NCBI GenBank assembly: GCA_035353055.1
Contig: DAOPYW010000003.1
Coordinates: 5,241-69,240 of the forward strand
DNA length: 64,000 nt
Direction: 5' to 3'
Source: JAAYDH01 sp035353055
GTDB lineage: Bacteria; Bacillota_I; Bacilli_A; RFN20; CAG-826
In this document: piece by piece, positions 41,888 to 49,092 of the stretch
Position numbering within the stretch: the first letter of the stretch is position 1
How the letters are laid out: each line of letters starts with the position of its first letter
Notes under the pieces: generated by a model
Told to the model about the DNA's origin: nothing
Databases searched by the model: none
What the model saw: the letters and a program-made list of their open reading frames with translations, nothing else
Program-made: the position numbers and the translations under genes

Positions 41888-42844
41888 TTAAATTGTAGAC
41901 CAAGCGCCATCACTGCTATTCCATCCGGTGATAGTATAGCAATTGCCACCGAAAGTAAGGTCGGTAGTCTGATTCCAAATATTCACGGAAGCATTCTCCC
42001 AGGAAGCGACTGTCGCGATATCAGCAAATCTAACGAAGATAATGTTTTGGTATGCATCAGTGTCAATATCAGCGACATAGAGAGTGTTGGCTTTATTCAT
42101 AACATACCAAGCATTTCCACTATTCGACCAGCAATAAGCACCAAACCACGCTCCGGCTTGGTCCCATAAACTAGAGCCTCCAGCATTAAGCGAGATGCGA
42201 GTCAATGCAGAGGTGCCAGTAACAGTAATGCCAGTAACAGTGACTGTTTTTGTCACACCCGAAAAGGAATAAGAGCCAACTATAGAAGTCATGCCAACAA
42301 CGAGATCTTGCCATACGACACTGCTGGTGACATTGAGCGTTGATTGATCGCTGAATGTCGCGGTGATGGTTAACCCGCTCGGATTGAATACATTTTCGCT
42401 TTGGTCGAGGTCATAGCTTGTTTTTGTCGGCGTTCCGCTCAGGGACAGAGAAACTAGTGAAAGATGCGAATTTACGAAATTTGCGTAGAGAATTGCGCCG
42501 TTTTCATTTGGAACTTTCGAGTATTTGGTCGGGGCACCAAGACCATCATAGCGAACCCAAGAGGCAAAAACGCCTTGAGAACTTTCGATAGTTGTCACCT
42601 TGTCCCGGCCGGGTAAATCACTGCCGACAGGGGCATCATATTTAACAGCGTTTTCCAAAAATAAACCGCTAACATTTTGTCCTGCTTGCCCTTGGTATCT
42701 TCCGATAGAAGAGAGGACGAGATAAGTGGAGACAGTCTCCGCTGTTCCGCTAGCCATCGCTGGAGATTGAGAGATGATTCCAGCAAAAGCAAGGAATGAT
42801 AATCCGATAGTGACGAATCCTTTTAATGAAAATTTGTTTTTCAT
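41888..42844 (-). CDS. Secreted protein with Ig-like and carbohydrate-binding modules
   Basis: 318 residues. Signal peptide (about 1-32, ending SPAMASG), no lipobox and no C-terminal helix. The first part (about 35-135) includes VTTIESSQGVFASWVRYDG and AILYANF, an InlB-repeat-like end. An Ig-like domain follows (about 140-215, TKTSYDLDQSENVFNPSGLT). The C-terminal about 100 residues are aromatic-rich with AWFGAYCWSNSGNAWYVM, NIIFVRF and IWNQTTDLTF, typical of small carbohydrate-binding modules on gut Firmicutes amylases. It follows the amylase gene by 12 nt with a GGGGG site, so both are made together. Starch binding is inferred. Confidence 0.75.
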   Translation of the reverse strand: MKNKFSLKGFVTIGLSFLAFAGIISQSPAMASGTAETVSTYLVLSSIGRYQGQAGQNVSGLFLENAVKYDAPVGSDLPGRDKVTTIESSQGVFASWVRYDGLGAPTKYSKVPNENGAILYANFVNSHLSLVSLSLSGTPTKTSYDLDQSENVFNPSGLTITATFSDQSTLNVTSSVVWQDLVVGMTSIVGSYSFSGVTKTVTVTGITVTGTSALTRISLNAGGSSLWDQAGAWFGAYCWSNSGNAWYVMNKANTLYVADIDTDAYQNIIFVRFADIATVASWENASVNIWNQTTDLTFGGNCYTITGWNSSDGAWSTI

Positions 42845-42856
42845 TTTCGTTTCCCC

Positions 42857-45394
42857 CTATTTGCTGTAGACAAGCACGCTATAAGCGCGGCTGATGTCGG
42901 TATTGCTAATCGCTCCGATGTTCTTATAAATAGAATAGCCATTGAGCAAATCGCTGGCGATGGAATAAGAATCGCTTGTGACGCCAGTGTTTATGAAAAT
43001 GCGATAGTTAGTTCCCGTTCCAAAAACATCCATGATTAAGACATTCTTGCTGCTGTAAGAATGGAAAGAGCATTTGGCGTTCTTCGGGTAATGGGATTTA
43101 ACCTCATTGAGTTGTTTATAAAAGCTATACATCGAATCAGTATCGCTCTGCTGATCTTCCGCTGCAGCAAGAGTTTTGTTGTAGCTATCTAATTCAATTT
43201 TGTATTGGCCAGTCTTGTAATTGGCGCGCTTGCTCGCATCCTTCCAAATGAATGGCTGACGATACCAAATATCGGTATTGTTCTCATTGCCGTATGTCGA
43301 TACATGAGTGTCAGTGTTGGAGGACATGCCAAGTTCGTCGCCGTAATAAATCCACGACACACCGGGGGTGAGCATCGTCACGGCAGCATGCACTTTGGCG
43401 CGTCCGATCTGTGTCGAGCCACCAGTCACTTTGTTTAAAGCGGCGGTATTCGTGGCATCAACATAAGATCCATTAACTTGATTGATGGCTCTATTCACGT
43501 CGTGATTGGACGTGAAGGCACCATTGATAAAATCGGGGCGTTTCCCGCCTGGAACGCTGACGCCAGTATTGCCGAGAGCTTGGCTATCTGAACTAGCGAA
43601 AGGAATAAACGTTTCGCTTGGCTGAGTGGAGGCATATTGAGCCGCACCACTCCCAGAAGCTCCAATTGGGTTAGCATAGAGATACTGGCAGATATGGAAG
43701 TAGGCCGAGAAGTCGAGCTGGCTATCGAGGGCCTGATAATAAGAGGAGATTCGCGCGCCCCACCCATCGAAGTTTTCTCCCACTAAAAAGCATTCGGGGT
43801 AGATGGCTTTTAATTCATTGGAGAATTCTTTCCACCAGATTAAGTTCTTAGTCAGATCGCTGGAATAATCAAAATTCTTGGTGATGTATTCGCCTTTTTC
43901 GTCATCGTATGCTCTCTTCGAGCCTACATCCGCGATGATGATATCGCTTCCGGTATTGTCGACTTCGTCTTTCATGTAGATGTGTTTGACAGCGTCTAAT
44001 CTAAATCCATCCAGCCCAAAGGACAACCAGTACTTGGCCATGTTCTTCACTAGATTGCGAGTGGCTTGGCATTCATAGTTTATCTCTGGCATTCCACTGC
44101 CGAATTTTCCGTAGTAATAGTAGTTCGATTCACCATCGCGATACCAGGATGGATTTGCGCTTTCAGCATCTTGTTGAACAGTGATGCTTTGATATGAACC
44201 ATCGACATATTTTTTAACTGTATCAGTCGCGTATTTCCAATGGTAGACGTTCCGCCAATCAATGGGATTTCCCTGCTCATCTAATCCCTGTCGAGCCCAT
44301 TGAGAATTGACGAACCAAACATTGTTTTTGGAAGTGTGATTAAGGACGAGATCCATGACGATTTTCATCCCTTTTTCATGAGCTTTATAGATCAATTCAC
44401 GATAATCATCTAGAGTGCCAAATTTGCTATCGATCGCGTAGAAGTCGGAGATATCATATCCATGATATGAATCGCTTTCTTGCACCGGTGTGAGCCAGAG
44501 GACTTGCACGCCGAGGTCACCGAGATAATCAAGAGAATCAATTACTCCTCTTAAATCGCCGACTCCATCGCCGTTTGCATCTCTAAAAGAGGCTAGGAAT
44601 ACTTGATAGCCAACTCCTAAGGAAGAGAATGAATCGCTGGTCGGAGAGACGCCATAATTATCGGTGATAGTGTCGGCATCGCTGCGATAAGCTCCAGAAG
44701 TGTCACCTGTGACAGGATTCACTTCTGGCTCGGTAGTTCCCGTTGCCTCGAAGGCATAATCATCGAAATTGCCAGTATTTATATAGATATGCATTGAACC
44801 GTCTTCGCGAAAATGCGTATCAAAGTTTGCGATATAAGTTTCTTTTCCACCATCGCTCACCCAGTTAGTTGAGCCATCCATGCTGCTAGTGCGGACAATC
44901 AGAAATCCCACATTGGTGCAGCCTTCAAAGCTGACGGGGTCCTGATTCTTGCCGGTCAACAGGTTGGCATCCGCTAAATTAGCATCGACAATCGCTCCAT
45001 AGTTATCAATCCAGGTATTTGTACCACCTTTTTCGACATCGCTGCCATTCATCCATCTCGTGGTCGTAGGATGAAGCGTTAAAGATGATGAGACTTCAGT
45101 CTTTCCGTTATAGGCCCAGAGGGTGCCCTCTAAATCATTAGGGCGATGGGGCCAGAGCCAGAGGCAATAAGATTCATATTCAGCGGCTTCCACATCTTTG
45201 CCGCGATTGTAATGGATGTATAAATGGCCAGAAACACTCCAAGTGTTTACCCATTCTTCATATGTTTGGTCAATGACAATTGGAGGATCATCATCTCCTC
45301 CATCATCTTTCTTCCCGCAAGAAGCGAGAGGAAGAAGCATAGAAAAAGATAATAGACTAAGGATGGCCGTGCTCAATAGACGGTTGGGTTTCAT
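42857..45394 (-). CDS. Lipoprotein alpha-amylase/glucanohydrolase (GH13), second type
   Basis: 845 residues. Lipobox LASCG (Cys near 26). The N-terminal about 230 residues form a CBM41-like and linker region (LYIHYNRGKDVEAAEYESY, then CLWLWP). The GH13 barrel begins VFLASFRDANGDGVGDLRG; the regions are MDLVLNHTS, GFRLDAVKH (nucleophile near 465), LVGENFDGWG (acid near 538) and TSNHDVNRAI (near 630). The barrel resembles the oligosaccharide-type amylases and neopullulanases rather than AmyE, so product range may differ from the other amylase. It is divergent from the CBM26 copy 2 gene; the shared region carries a LacI-like operator. AGGAGG site. Confidence 0.92.
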   Translation of the reverse strand: MKPNRLLSTAILSLLSFSMLLPLASCGKKDDGGDDDPPIVIDQTYEEWVNTWSVSGHLYIHYNRGKDVEAAEYESYCLWLWPHRPNDLEGTLWAYNGKTEVSSSLTLHPTTTRWMNGSDVEKGGTNTWIDNYGAIVDANLADANLLTGKNQDPVSFEGCTNVGFLIVRTSSMDGSTNWVSDGGKETYIANFDTHFREDGSMHIYINTGNFDDYAFEATGTTEPEVNPVTGDTSGAYRSDADTITDNYGVSPTSDSFSSLGVGYQVFLASFRDANGDGVGDLRGVIDSLDYLGDLGVQVLWLTPVQESDSYHGYDISDFYAIDSKFGTLDDYRELIYKAHEKGMKIVMDLVLNHTSKNNVWFVNSQWARQGLDEQGNPIDWRNVYHWKYATDTVKKYVDGSYQSITVQQDAESANPSWYRDGESNYYYYGKFGSGMPEINYECQATRNLVKNMAKYWLSFGLDGFRLDAVKHIYMKDEVDNTGSDIIIADVGSKRAYDDEKGEYITKNFDYSSDLTKNLIWWKEFSNELKAIYPECFLVGENFDGWGARISSYYQALDSQLDFSAYFHICQYLYANPIGASGSGAAQYASTQPSETFIPFASSDSQALGNTGVSVPGGKRPDFINGAFTSNHDVNRAINQVNGSYVDATNTAALNKVTGGSTQIGRAKVHAAVTMLTPGVSWIYYGDELGMSSNTDTHVSTYGNENNTDIWYRQPFIWKDASKRANYKTGQYKIELDSYNKTLAAAEDQQSDTDSMYSFYKQLNEVKSHYPKNAKCSFHSYSSKNVLIMDVFGTGTNYRIFINTGVTSDSYSIASDLLNGYSIYKNIGAISNTDISRAYSVLVYSK

Positions 45395-45472
45395 AGGAAG
45401 TCCTCCAAATAATTTGGTATTTCTTTAACAATAAAATAAATCCTTATTTGTCCCAAGGCAACCAAAATAATT

Positions 45473-45500
45473 TTGCAAGCGTTTTAAAATATTACATAAT
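45473..45500 (+). promoter_or_regulatory. Promoter with LacI/CcpA-like operator before CBM26 copy 2
   Basis: TTGCAA (45473-45478) and CATAAT (45495-45500) with a 16-nt spacer. The sequence TTGCAAGCGTTTTAA over the -35 contains the core AAGCGTTT (AARCGYTW), as in CcpA cre and MalR-type operators (12 of 14 cre positions fit). It lies in the divergent region, so it could control both genes. Confidence 0.55.
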
Positions 45501-45542
45501 ATAAATATCTAGTGCGCGACTTTATTTAAGGAGGACACAGGC

Positions 45543-46712
45543 ATGAAAAAAATATGGAAAGGATTAGGTGCGGCGATTTTTTCGTTTGGCTTAATCACTG
45601 CCGGAATGATCGCTTTTGATAGTTCGAAAGAAGCTCAGGCCGCGGAAGCCTCTTCTTCAATTAGCGATAACGTCTATGTTGAACTAGATTCTTCAGTTTG
45701 GGGTTCAGTGGCAGCATATTACACCATCCATTATTGGGGTGGATCAAACGGTTCAACTTACCCAGGTACTCCTTTAAATGGCGGAGAAATTGCTTCAGGC
45801 AACATCGTTATTTCTGCCACTTGGGATACTGGATCTACTCATGTCATCATCATCCGTTGGGGCGATGCTGCTCATACCAGCGAATGGAACCGCTGGAGCT
45901 ATTTTGATGCCAACTCATTTACCGCGGGAAGCTATAACTACTTTAAAAACGATGGATGGGCAAGCTGTGCCTCTTCCCTCGTTTACGAAAATACGGGTTC
46001 CGTCACTTTTGGCAACAAGGATGGATGGGTAAATGTCTATGCTTATGTCTACCATCCAACCAATACCGGAATTCTCAGTTTAGGGCCATGGCCAGGCACC
46101 AACATTTCTGCCTACCTCGACAACGATGTTACCTTTGATGGTCAATTAGGTCTCTATCGCATTTACTTGACCAAAGTTCTTGGGACAATAATCGTTTTCA
46201 ATAATGGTTTATCTGGAGGGGATCAGCGCAAGACCAACAACCTTTCTCTTCTGATGGATGGCTATTACAAAACCGATTATCTCACCACTGGTGATGGCGA
46301 TCGAGGAGCAGCGGCTAATTATGTGTATGGCTTAGATGTCATTCGCAAAGAAGTCGAAGCTGCTGGCGAAATTGCCGACAACAGCATCTGCGGAATCGAG
46401 AAGAACACCGCCGCTGGTCTAGTGTCGGCTTATGATAGCCTAACTTCAGCGCAAAAAGGATTTGTCGATGCCGCGACAATTAAAACTTATGACGGAGCCA
46501 ACACTGGCGCTCCTCTCGTGGATGTGGCTCTTACCGCCATCGTCGCTCAGTTGAGAATACTGGGTGCAGGCGGTGCTAGCCCTTCACTCTTCGTTCGCGG
46601 ATCAACCACTAGCGCTCTCGCTATCATTCTCACCATCTCGGCTGTCATTTCCATCGCTGGCTTAAGCATTTTCTTAGTCAGCAAAAAGCGAAAAAAAGCA
46701 AAAGCTAACTAA
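45543..46712 (+). CDS. Membrane-anchored starch-binding protein, CBM26-like, copy 2
   Basis: 389 residues, AAGGAGG site. Architecture is the same as copy 1 at 40.6 kb: signal peptide (about 1-33), two CBM26-like modules (VYVELDSSVWGSVAAYYTI; SVTFGNKDGWVNVYAYVYHP), a helical linker (CGIEKNTAAGL, ADNSICG), one membrane helix (about 360-380) and a basic tail KKRKKAKAN. No LPXTG. First modules of the two copies are nearly identical over long stretches (for example HVIIIRWGDAAHTSEWNRWS), pointing to a recent duplication with inversion, while the linkers have diverged. It is divergent from the amylase gene. Confidence 0.83.
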   Translation: MKKIWKGLGAAIFSFGLITAGMIAFDSSKEAQAAEASSSISDNVYVELDSSVWGSVAAYYTIHYWGGSNGSTYPGTPLNGGEIASGNIVISATWDTGSTHVIIIRWGDAAHTSEWNRWSYFDANSFTAGSYNYFKNDGWASCASSLVYENTGSVTFGNKDGWVNVYAYVYHPTNTGILSLGPWPGTNISAYLDNDVTFDGQLGLYRIYLTKVLGTIIVFNNGLSGGDQRKTNNLSLLMDGYYKTDYLTTGDGDRGAAANYVYGLDVIRKEVEAAGEIADNSICGIEKNTAAGLVSAYDSLTSAQKGFVDAATIKTYDGANTGAPLVDVALTAIVAQLRILGAGGASPSLFVRGSTTSALAIILTISAVISIAGLSIFLVSKKRKKAKAN

Positions 46713-46734
46713 TCTTTTACCTTACGTTAAAATC

Positions 46735-46762
46735 AGACCCGATTGATTTCGGGTCTTTTTTT
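46735..46762 (+). terminator. Terminator after CBM26 copy 2
   Basis: A perfect 8-bp stem AGACCCGA/TCGGGTCT with a 6-nt loop, followed by seven T, 22 nt after the stop codon. Confidence 0.93.
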
Positions 46763-46782
46763 AAAAGAATATCTCATATAAA

Positions 46783-46811
46783 TTGAAAGAAAGCGGTAGT
46801 TATGTAATAAT
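46783..46811 (+). promoter_or_regulatory. ackA promoter
   Basis: TTGAAA (46783-46788) with AATAAT (46806-46811) 17 nt downstream. An AAGAGG site follows before the ATG at 46838. Confidence 0.6.
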
Positions 46812-46837
46812 ATACGAAGTTTTAAGAGGTATTATTA

Positions 46838-48037
46838 ATGGCAAAAATTATGACAATAAATTCTGGCAGTTCTTCACTGAAGTTCAAGCTTTATGAAATG
46901 CCAGAAGAGAGGGTAATTTGCTCTGGAAATTGCGAGAGAATCGGCTTAGCTGATGGCATCTTTACTATCCGATTTGATGGCAAGAAAGAGCAGACTTTTC
47001 CCGTCTTTCCCAACCACGCGGTCGCGGCGAGAACAGTTCTCGAAGCTCTGCTCACGAAAGGCATCATCAAAAATTTTGACGATATCAAAGCCATGGGACA
47101 TCGCATCGTCCAAGGAGGGAAATATTTCTCCTCATCCGCCTTATTTAGCGAGGACACCGAAAAGAAGATCGAGTCTCTCATCCCTCTAGCTCCATTGCAC
47201 AACCAGGCTCATTTGACCTGCTATCGCGCCTTTAAAGCTGTCTTGCCTAACTGCCCCAACGTCGCGGTTTTTGATACTGCCTTCCATCAGAGTATGGCCC
47301 CAGAAGATTACGTCTTTGCCATCCCTCATGAGCTCAGCGAAAAATACGATATTCGCCGCTACGGAGCTCATGGAACTAGCCACAAATATCTCTCAGAAGA
47401 AGGATTAAAATATTTGCCGGATATCGAGCATCCTCGCATCATTTCCTGCCACATTGGAAGCGGCGCTTCAATCACCGCCATCAAAGATGGAAAATGCGTC
47501 GCCACTTCGATGGGATTAACCCCTCTCGGAGGCATCATGATGTGCACGAGGACTGGGGATATGGATCCCAGCGTCTTTAACTATGTCGCTAGTGTCACTG
47601 GCCAATCTGCCGAGCAAGTCTATCAGATGTTTAACAAGAAATCTGGCTTTTTAGGCATGTGTGGATTCTCTGACAGCCGCGATGTTTTAGCCGGAGCAGA
47701 TAAGGGCGATGAGAAATGCATTCTCGCCAACACTCTATTCGTTCGTCGCATCGCTGATTTTATCGGTCAATACTACGTCCGTTTAGGCGGGTGTGACTTG
47801 ATTATTTTCTCTGCTGGTATCGGCGAAAATGAGCCGAGAACTCGCCGAGAAGTCGCCGAGCAAATTGGCGAAGCTCTCGGAGTGAAAATCGATCATCAAT
47901 TAAACAATTCAATCCACGGAAAAGAAGCGCTGATTTCCCTGCCAGATAGCAAGATCAAAGTCGCAGTCATTCCCACCGATGAAGAAGTGATGATTGCCCG
48001 CGATGCTTACCATATTTGCATAAAGGAGACAAAATAA
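46838..48037 (+). CDS. ackA: Acetate kinase
   Basis: Converts acetyl phosphate and ADP to acetate and ATP at the end of sugar fermentation. ASKHA fold with phosphate-1 MTINSGSSSLKFKLYEM (residues 4-20), the acetokinase signature ISCHIGSGASITAIKDG and the substrate loop TPLGGIMMCTRTGDMDP near 225-241. FSAGIGENEPRTRREV lies near the C-terminus. The length of 399 is typical. It overlaps the next gene by 1 nt (TAATG), so it is co-translated with the DHH phosphoesterase, as the neighbourhood is in several Bacilli. Confidence 0.97.
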   Translation: MAKIMTINSGSSSLKFKLYEMPEERVICSGNCERIGLADGIFTIRFDGKKEQTFPVFPNHAVAARTVLEALLTKGIIKNFDDIKAMGHRIVQGGKYFSSSALFSEDTEKKIESLIPLAPLHNQAHLTCYRAFKAVLPNCPNVAVFDTAFHQSMAPEDYVFAIPHELSEKYDIRRYGAHGTSHKYLSEEGLKYLPDIEHPRIISCHIGSGASITAIKDGKCVATSMGLTPLGGIMMCTRTGDMDPSVFNYVASVTGQSAEQVYQMFNKKSGFLGMCGFSDSRDVLAGADKGDEKCILANTLFVRRIADFIGQYYVRLGGCDLIIFSAGIGENEPRTRREVAEQIGEALGVKIDHQLNNSIHGKEALISLPDSKIKVAVIPTDEEVMIARDAYHICIKETK

Positions 48038-49026
48038 TGACCATCAAACCAATTTTCAAAATCTACGCTGAGAGCGAGAAGAAGAATATCGCAAGATTGC
48101 ACCGCGCGATTAAGCGATATGATCGCATCGCCATTTTTCGCCACGCTAAACCTGACTATGACGCCTTGGGCTCTCAGATGGGATTAGCCACTTGGATTAA
48201 AGATAATTTCCCCAATAAGGAAGTGAGAGTTTTAGGAGACAATCATGTCACCTTCACACCTCGCTTATTCCCTTACATGGACGATTTAAATGAGGAGTGG
48301 TTTAAAAAACCTTTCCTCGCCATTATTTTAGACACTGCCAACAGCAGCCGCATCGCTGATCCGCGCTGGGAAAAAGCTAAATTTAAAGTCAAGATTGACC
48401 ACCACCCGCTCGTGGAAGATTTCGGCAATGTCAGCATGGTGAATACCATCGGTGCTGCTGCATCAGAAAACATCGTCAACGCCTTGATTAACTTCAAAGG
48501 CAACTATGTGATGAGCAAAGAAGCTGCTAGCTACTTTTACACTGCAATAGCCGGAGATTCTGGCCGCTTCCAATACTCCTCGACTTCCGCTCACACTTTC
48601 GCCATCGCTGGGTACTTGCTTGAGTCCGGATTAGAGCTGAGCAAAATCTACCAAAAGATGTATCACAAGCAGCTCGATGATCTATATGTCACCGCTTATA
48701 TTTTGAACCATTTCACCATCTCTCCGAAGGGTGTCGCTTATTACGTCTTGGATGCGAAGATTCAAGAAGAGTTAAAAATCACCACCGAGAGAGGCAAAGA
48801 AAACGTCAATATTTTCGCCAACATCGAAGGGGTCAACGTCTGGTGTTCCGTCACTGAAGATCCCAAAGATAAATGCTGGAGAATTTCCATCCGCTCCAAA
48901 GAAAAAGCCATCAATGAAGTGGCGGCAATGTTCGAAGGCGGCGGCCATCCTCAAGCCTCCGGTGCGAAGATTAACTCTCTTGATGAACTGCCGAAGTTTA
49001 TCGAAGAGCTAGACAAATTATTCTAG
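48037..49026 (+). CDS. DHH/DHHA1 phosphoesterase, NrnA-like (nanoRNase/pAp phosphatase)
   Basis: 329 residues. Motif I is FRHAKPDYDALGS, motif II IILDTANSSRI and motif III KIDHHP (the DHH triad). The DHHA1 domain ends with FEGGGHPQASGAKI. Members degrade very short RNAs and convert pAp to AMP; cyclic-di-AMP hydrolysis is an alternative in some relatives. There is no N-terminal membrane part, so this is not GdpP. In Bacillus nrnA lies immediately upstream of dnaE, as here. The ATG at 48037 has AAGGAG nine nt upstream; a longer frame from 48016 is not supported. Confidence 0.92.
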   Translation: MTIKPIFKIYAESEKKNIARLHRAIKRYDRIAIFRHAKPDYDALGSQMGLATWIKDNFPNKEVRVLGDNHVTFTPRLFPYMDDLNEEWFKKPFLAIILDTANSSRIADPRWEKAKFKVKIDHHPLVEDFGNVSMVNTIGAAASENIVNALINFKGNYVMSKEAASYFYTAIAGDSGRFQYSSTSAHTFAIAGYLLESGLELSKIYQKMYHKQLDDLYVTAYILNHFTISPKGVAYYVLDAKIQEELKITTERGKENVNIFANIEGVNVWCSVTEDPKDKCWRISIRSKEKAINEVAAMFEGGGHPQASGAKINSLDELPKFIEELDKLF

Positions 49027-49041
49027 AGAAAGATATCTGCA

Positions 49042-49068
49042 AAAGGTAGCCTAATGGTTACCTTTTTT
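49042..49068 (+). terminator. Terminator of ackA-nrnA
   Basis: A 10-bp stem AAAGGTAGCC/GGTTACCTTT (one G-T pair) with loop TAAT and a T tail. The dnaE -10 box begins only 13 nt beyond it. Confidence 0.85.
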
Positions 49069-49080
49069 GATGATATAGAA

Positions 49081-49086
49081 TATACT
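49081..49086 (+). promoter_or_regulatory. -10 box set for a leaderless start (dnaE)
   Basis: TATACT; its last base is 7 nt before the A of the dnaE ATG (49093). The terminator just upstream requires a new start here. No Shine-Dalgarno is present. Confidence 0.7.
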
Positions 49087-49092
49087 AGTTAT

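Noticed and set aside
40596..46712. Sortase-anchored (LPXTG) proteins
   Set aside because: No LPXTG-like motif precedes the C-terminal helices of either CBM26 protein; anchoring is by the helix itself.
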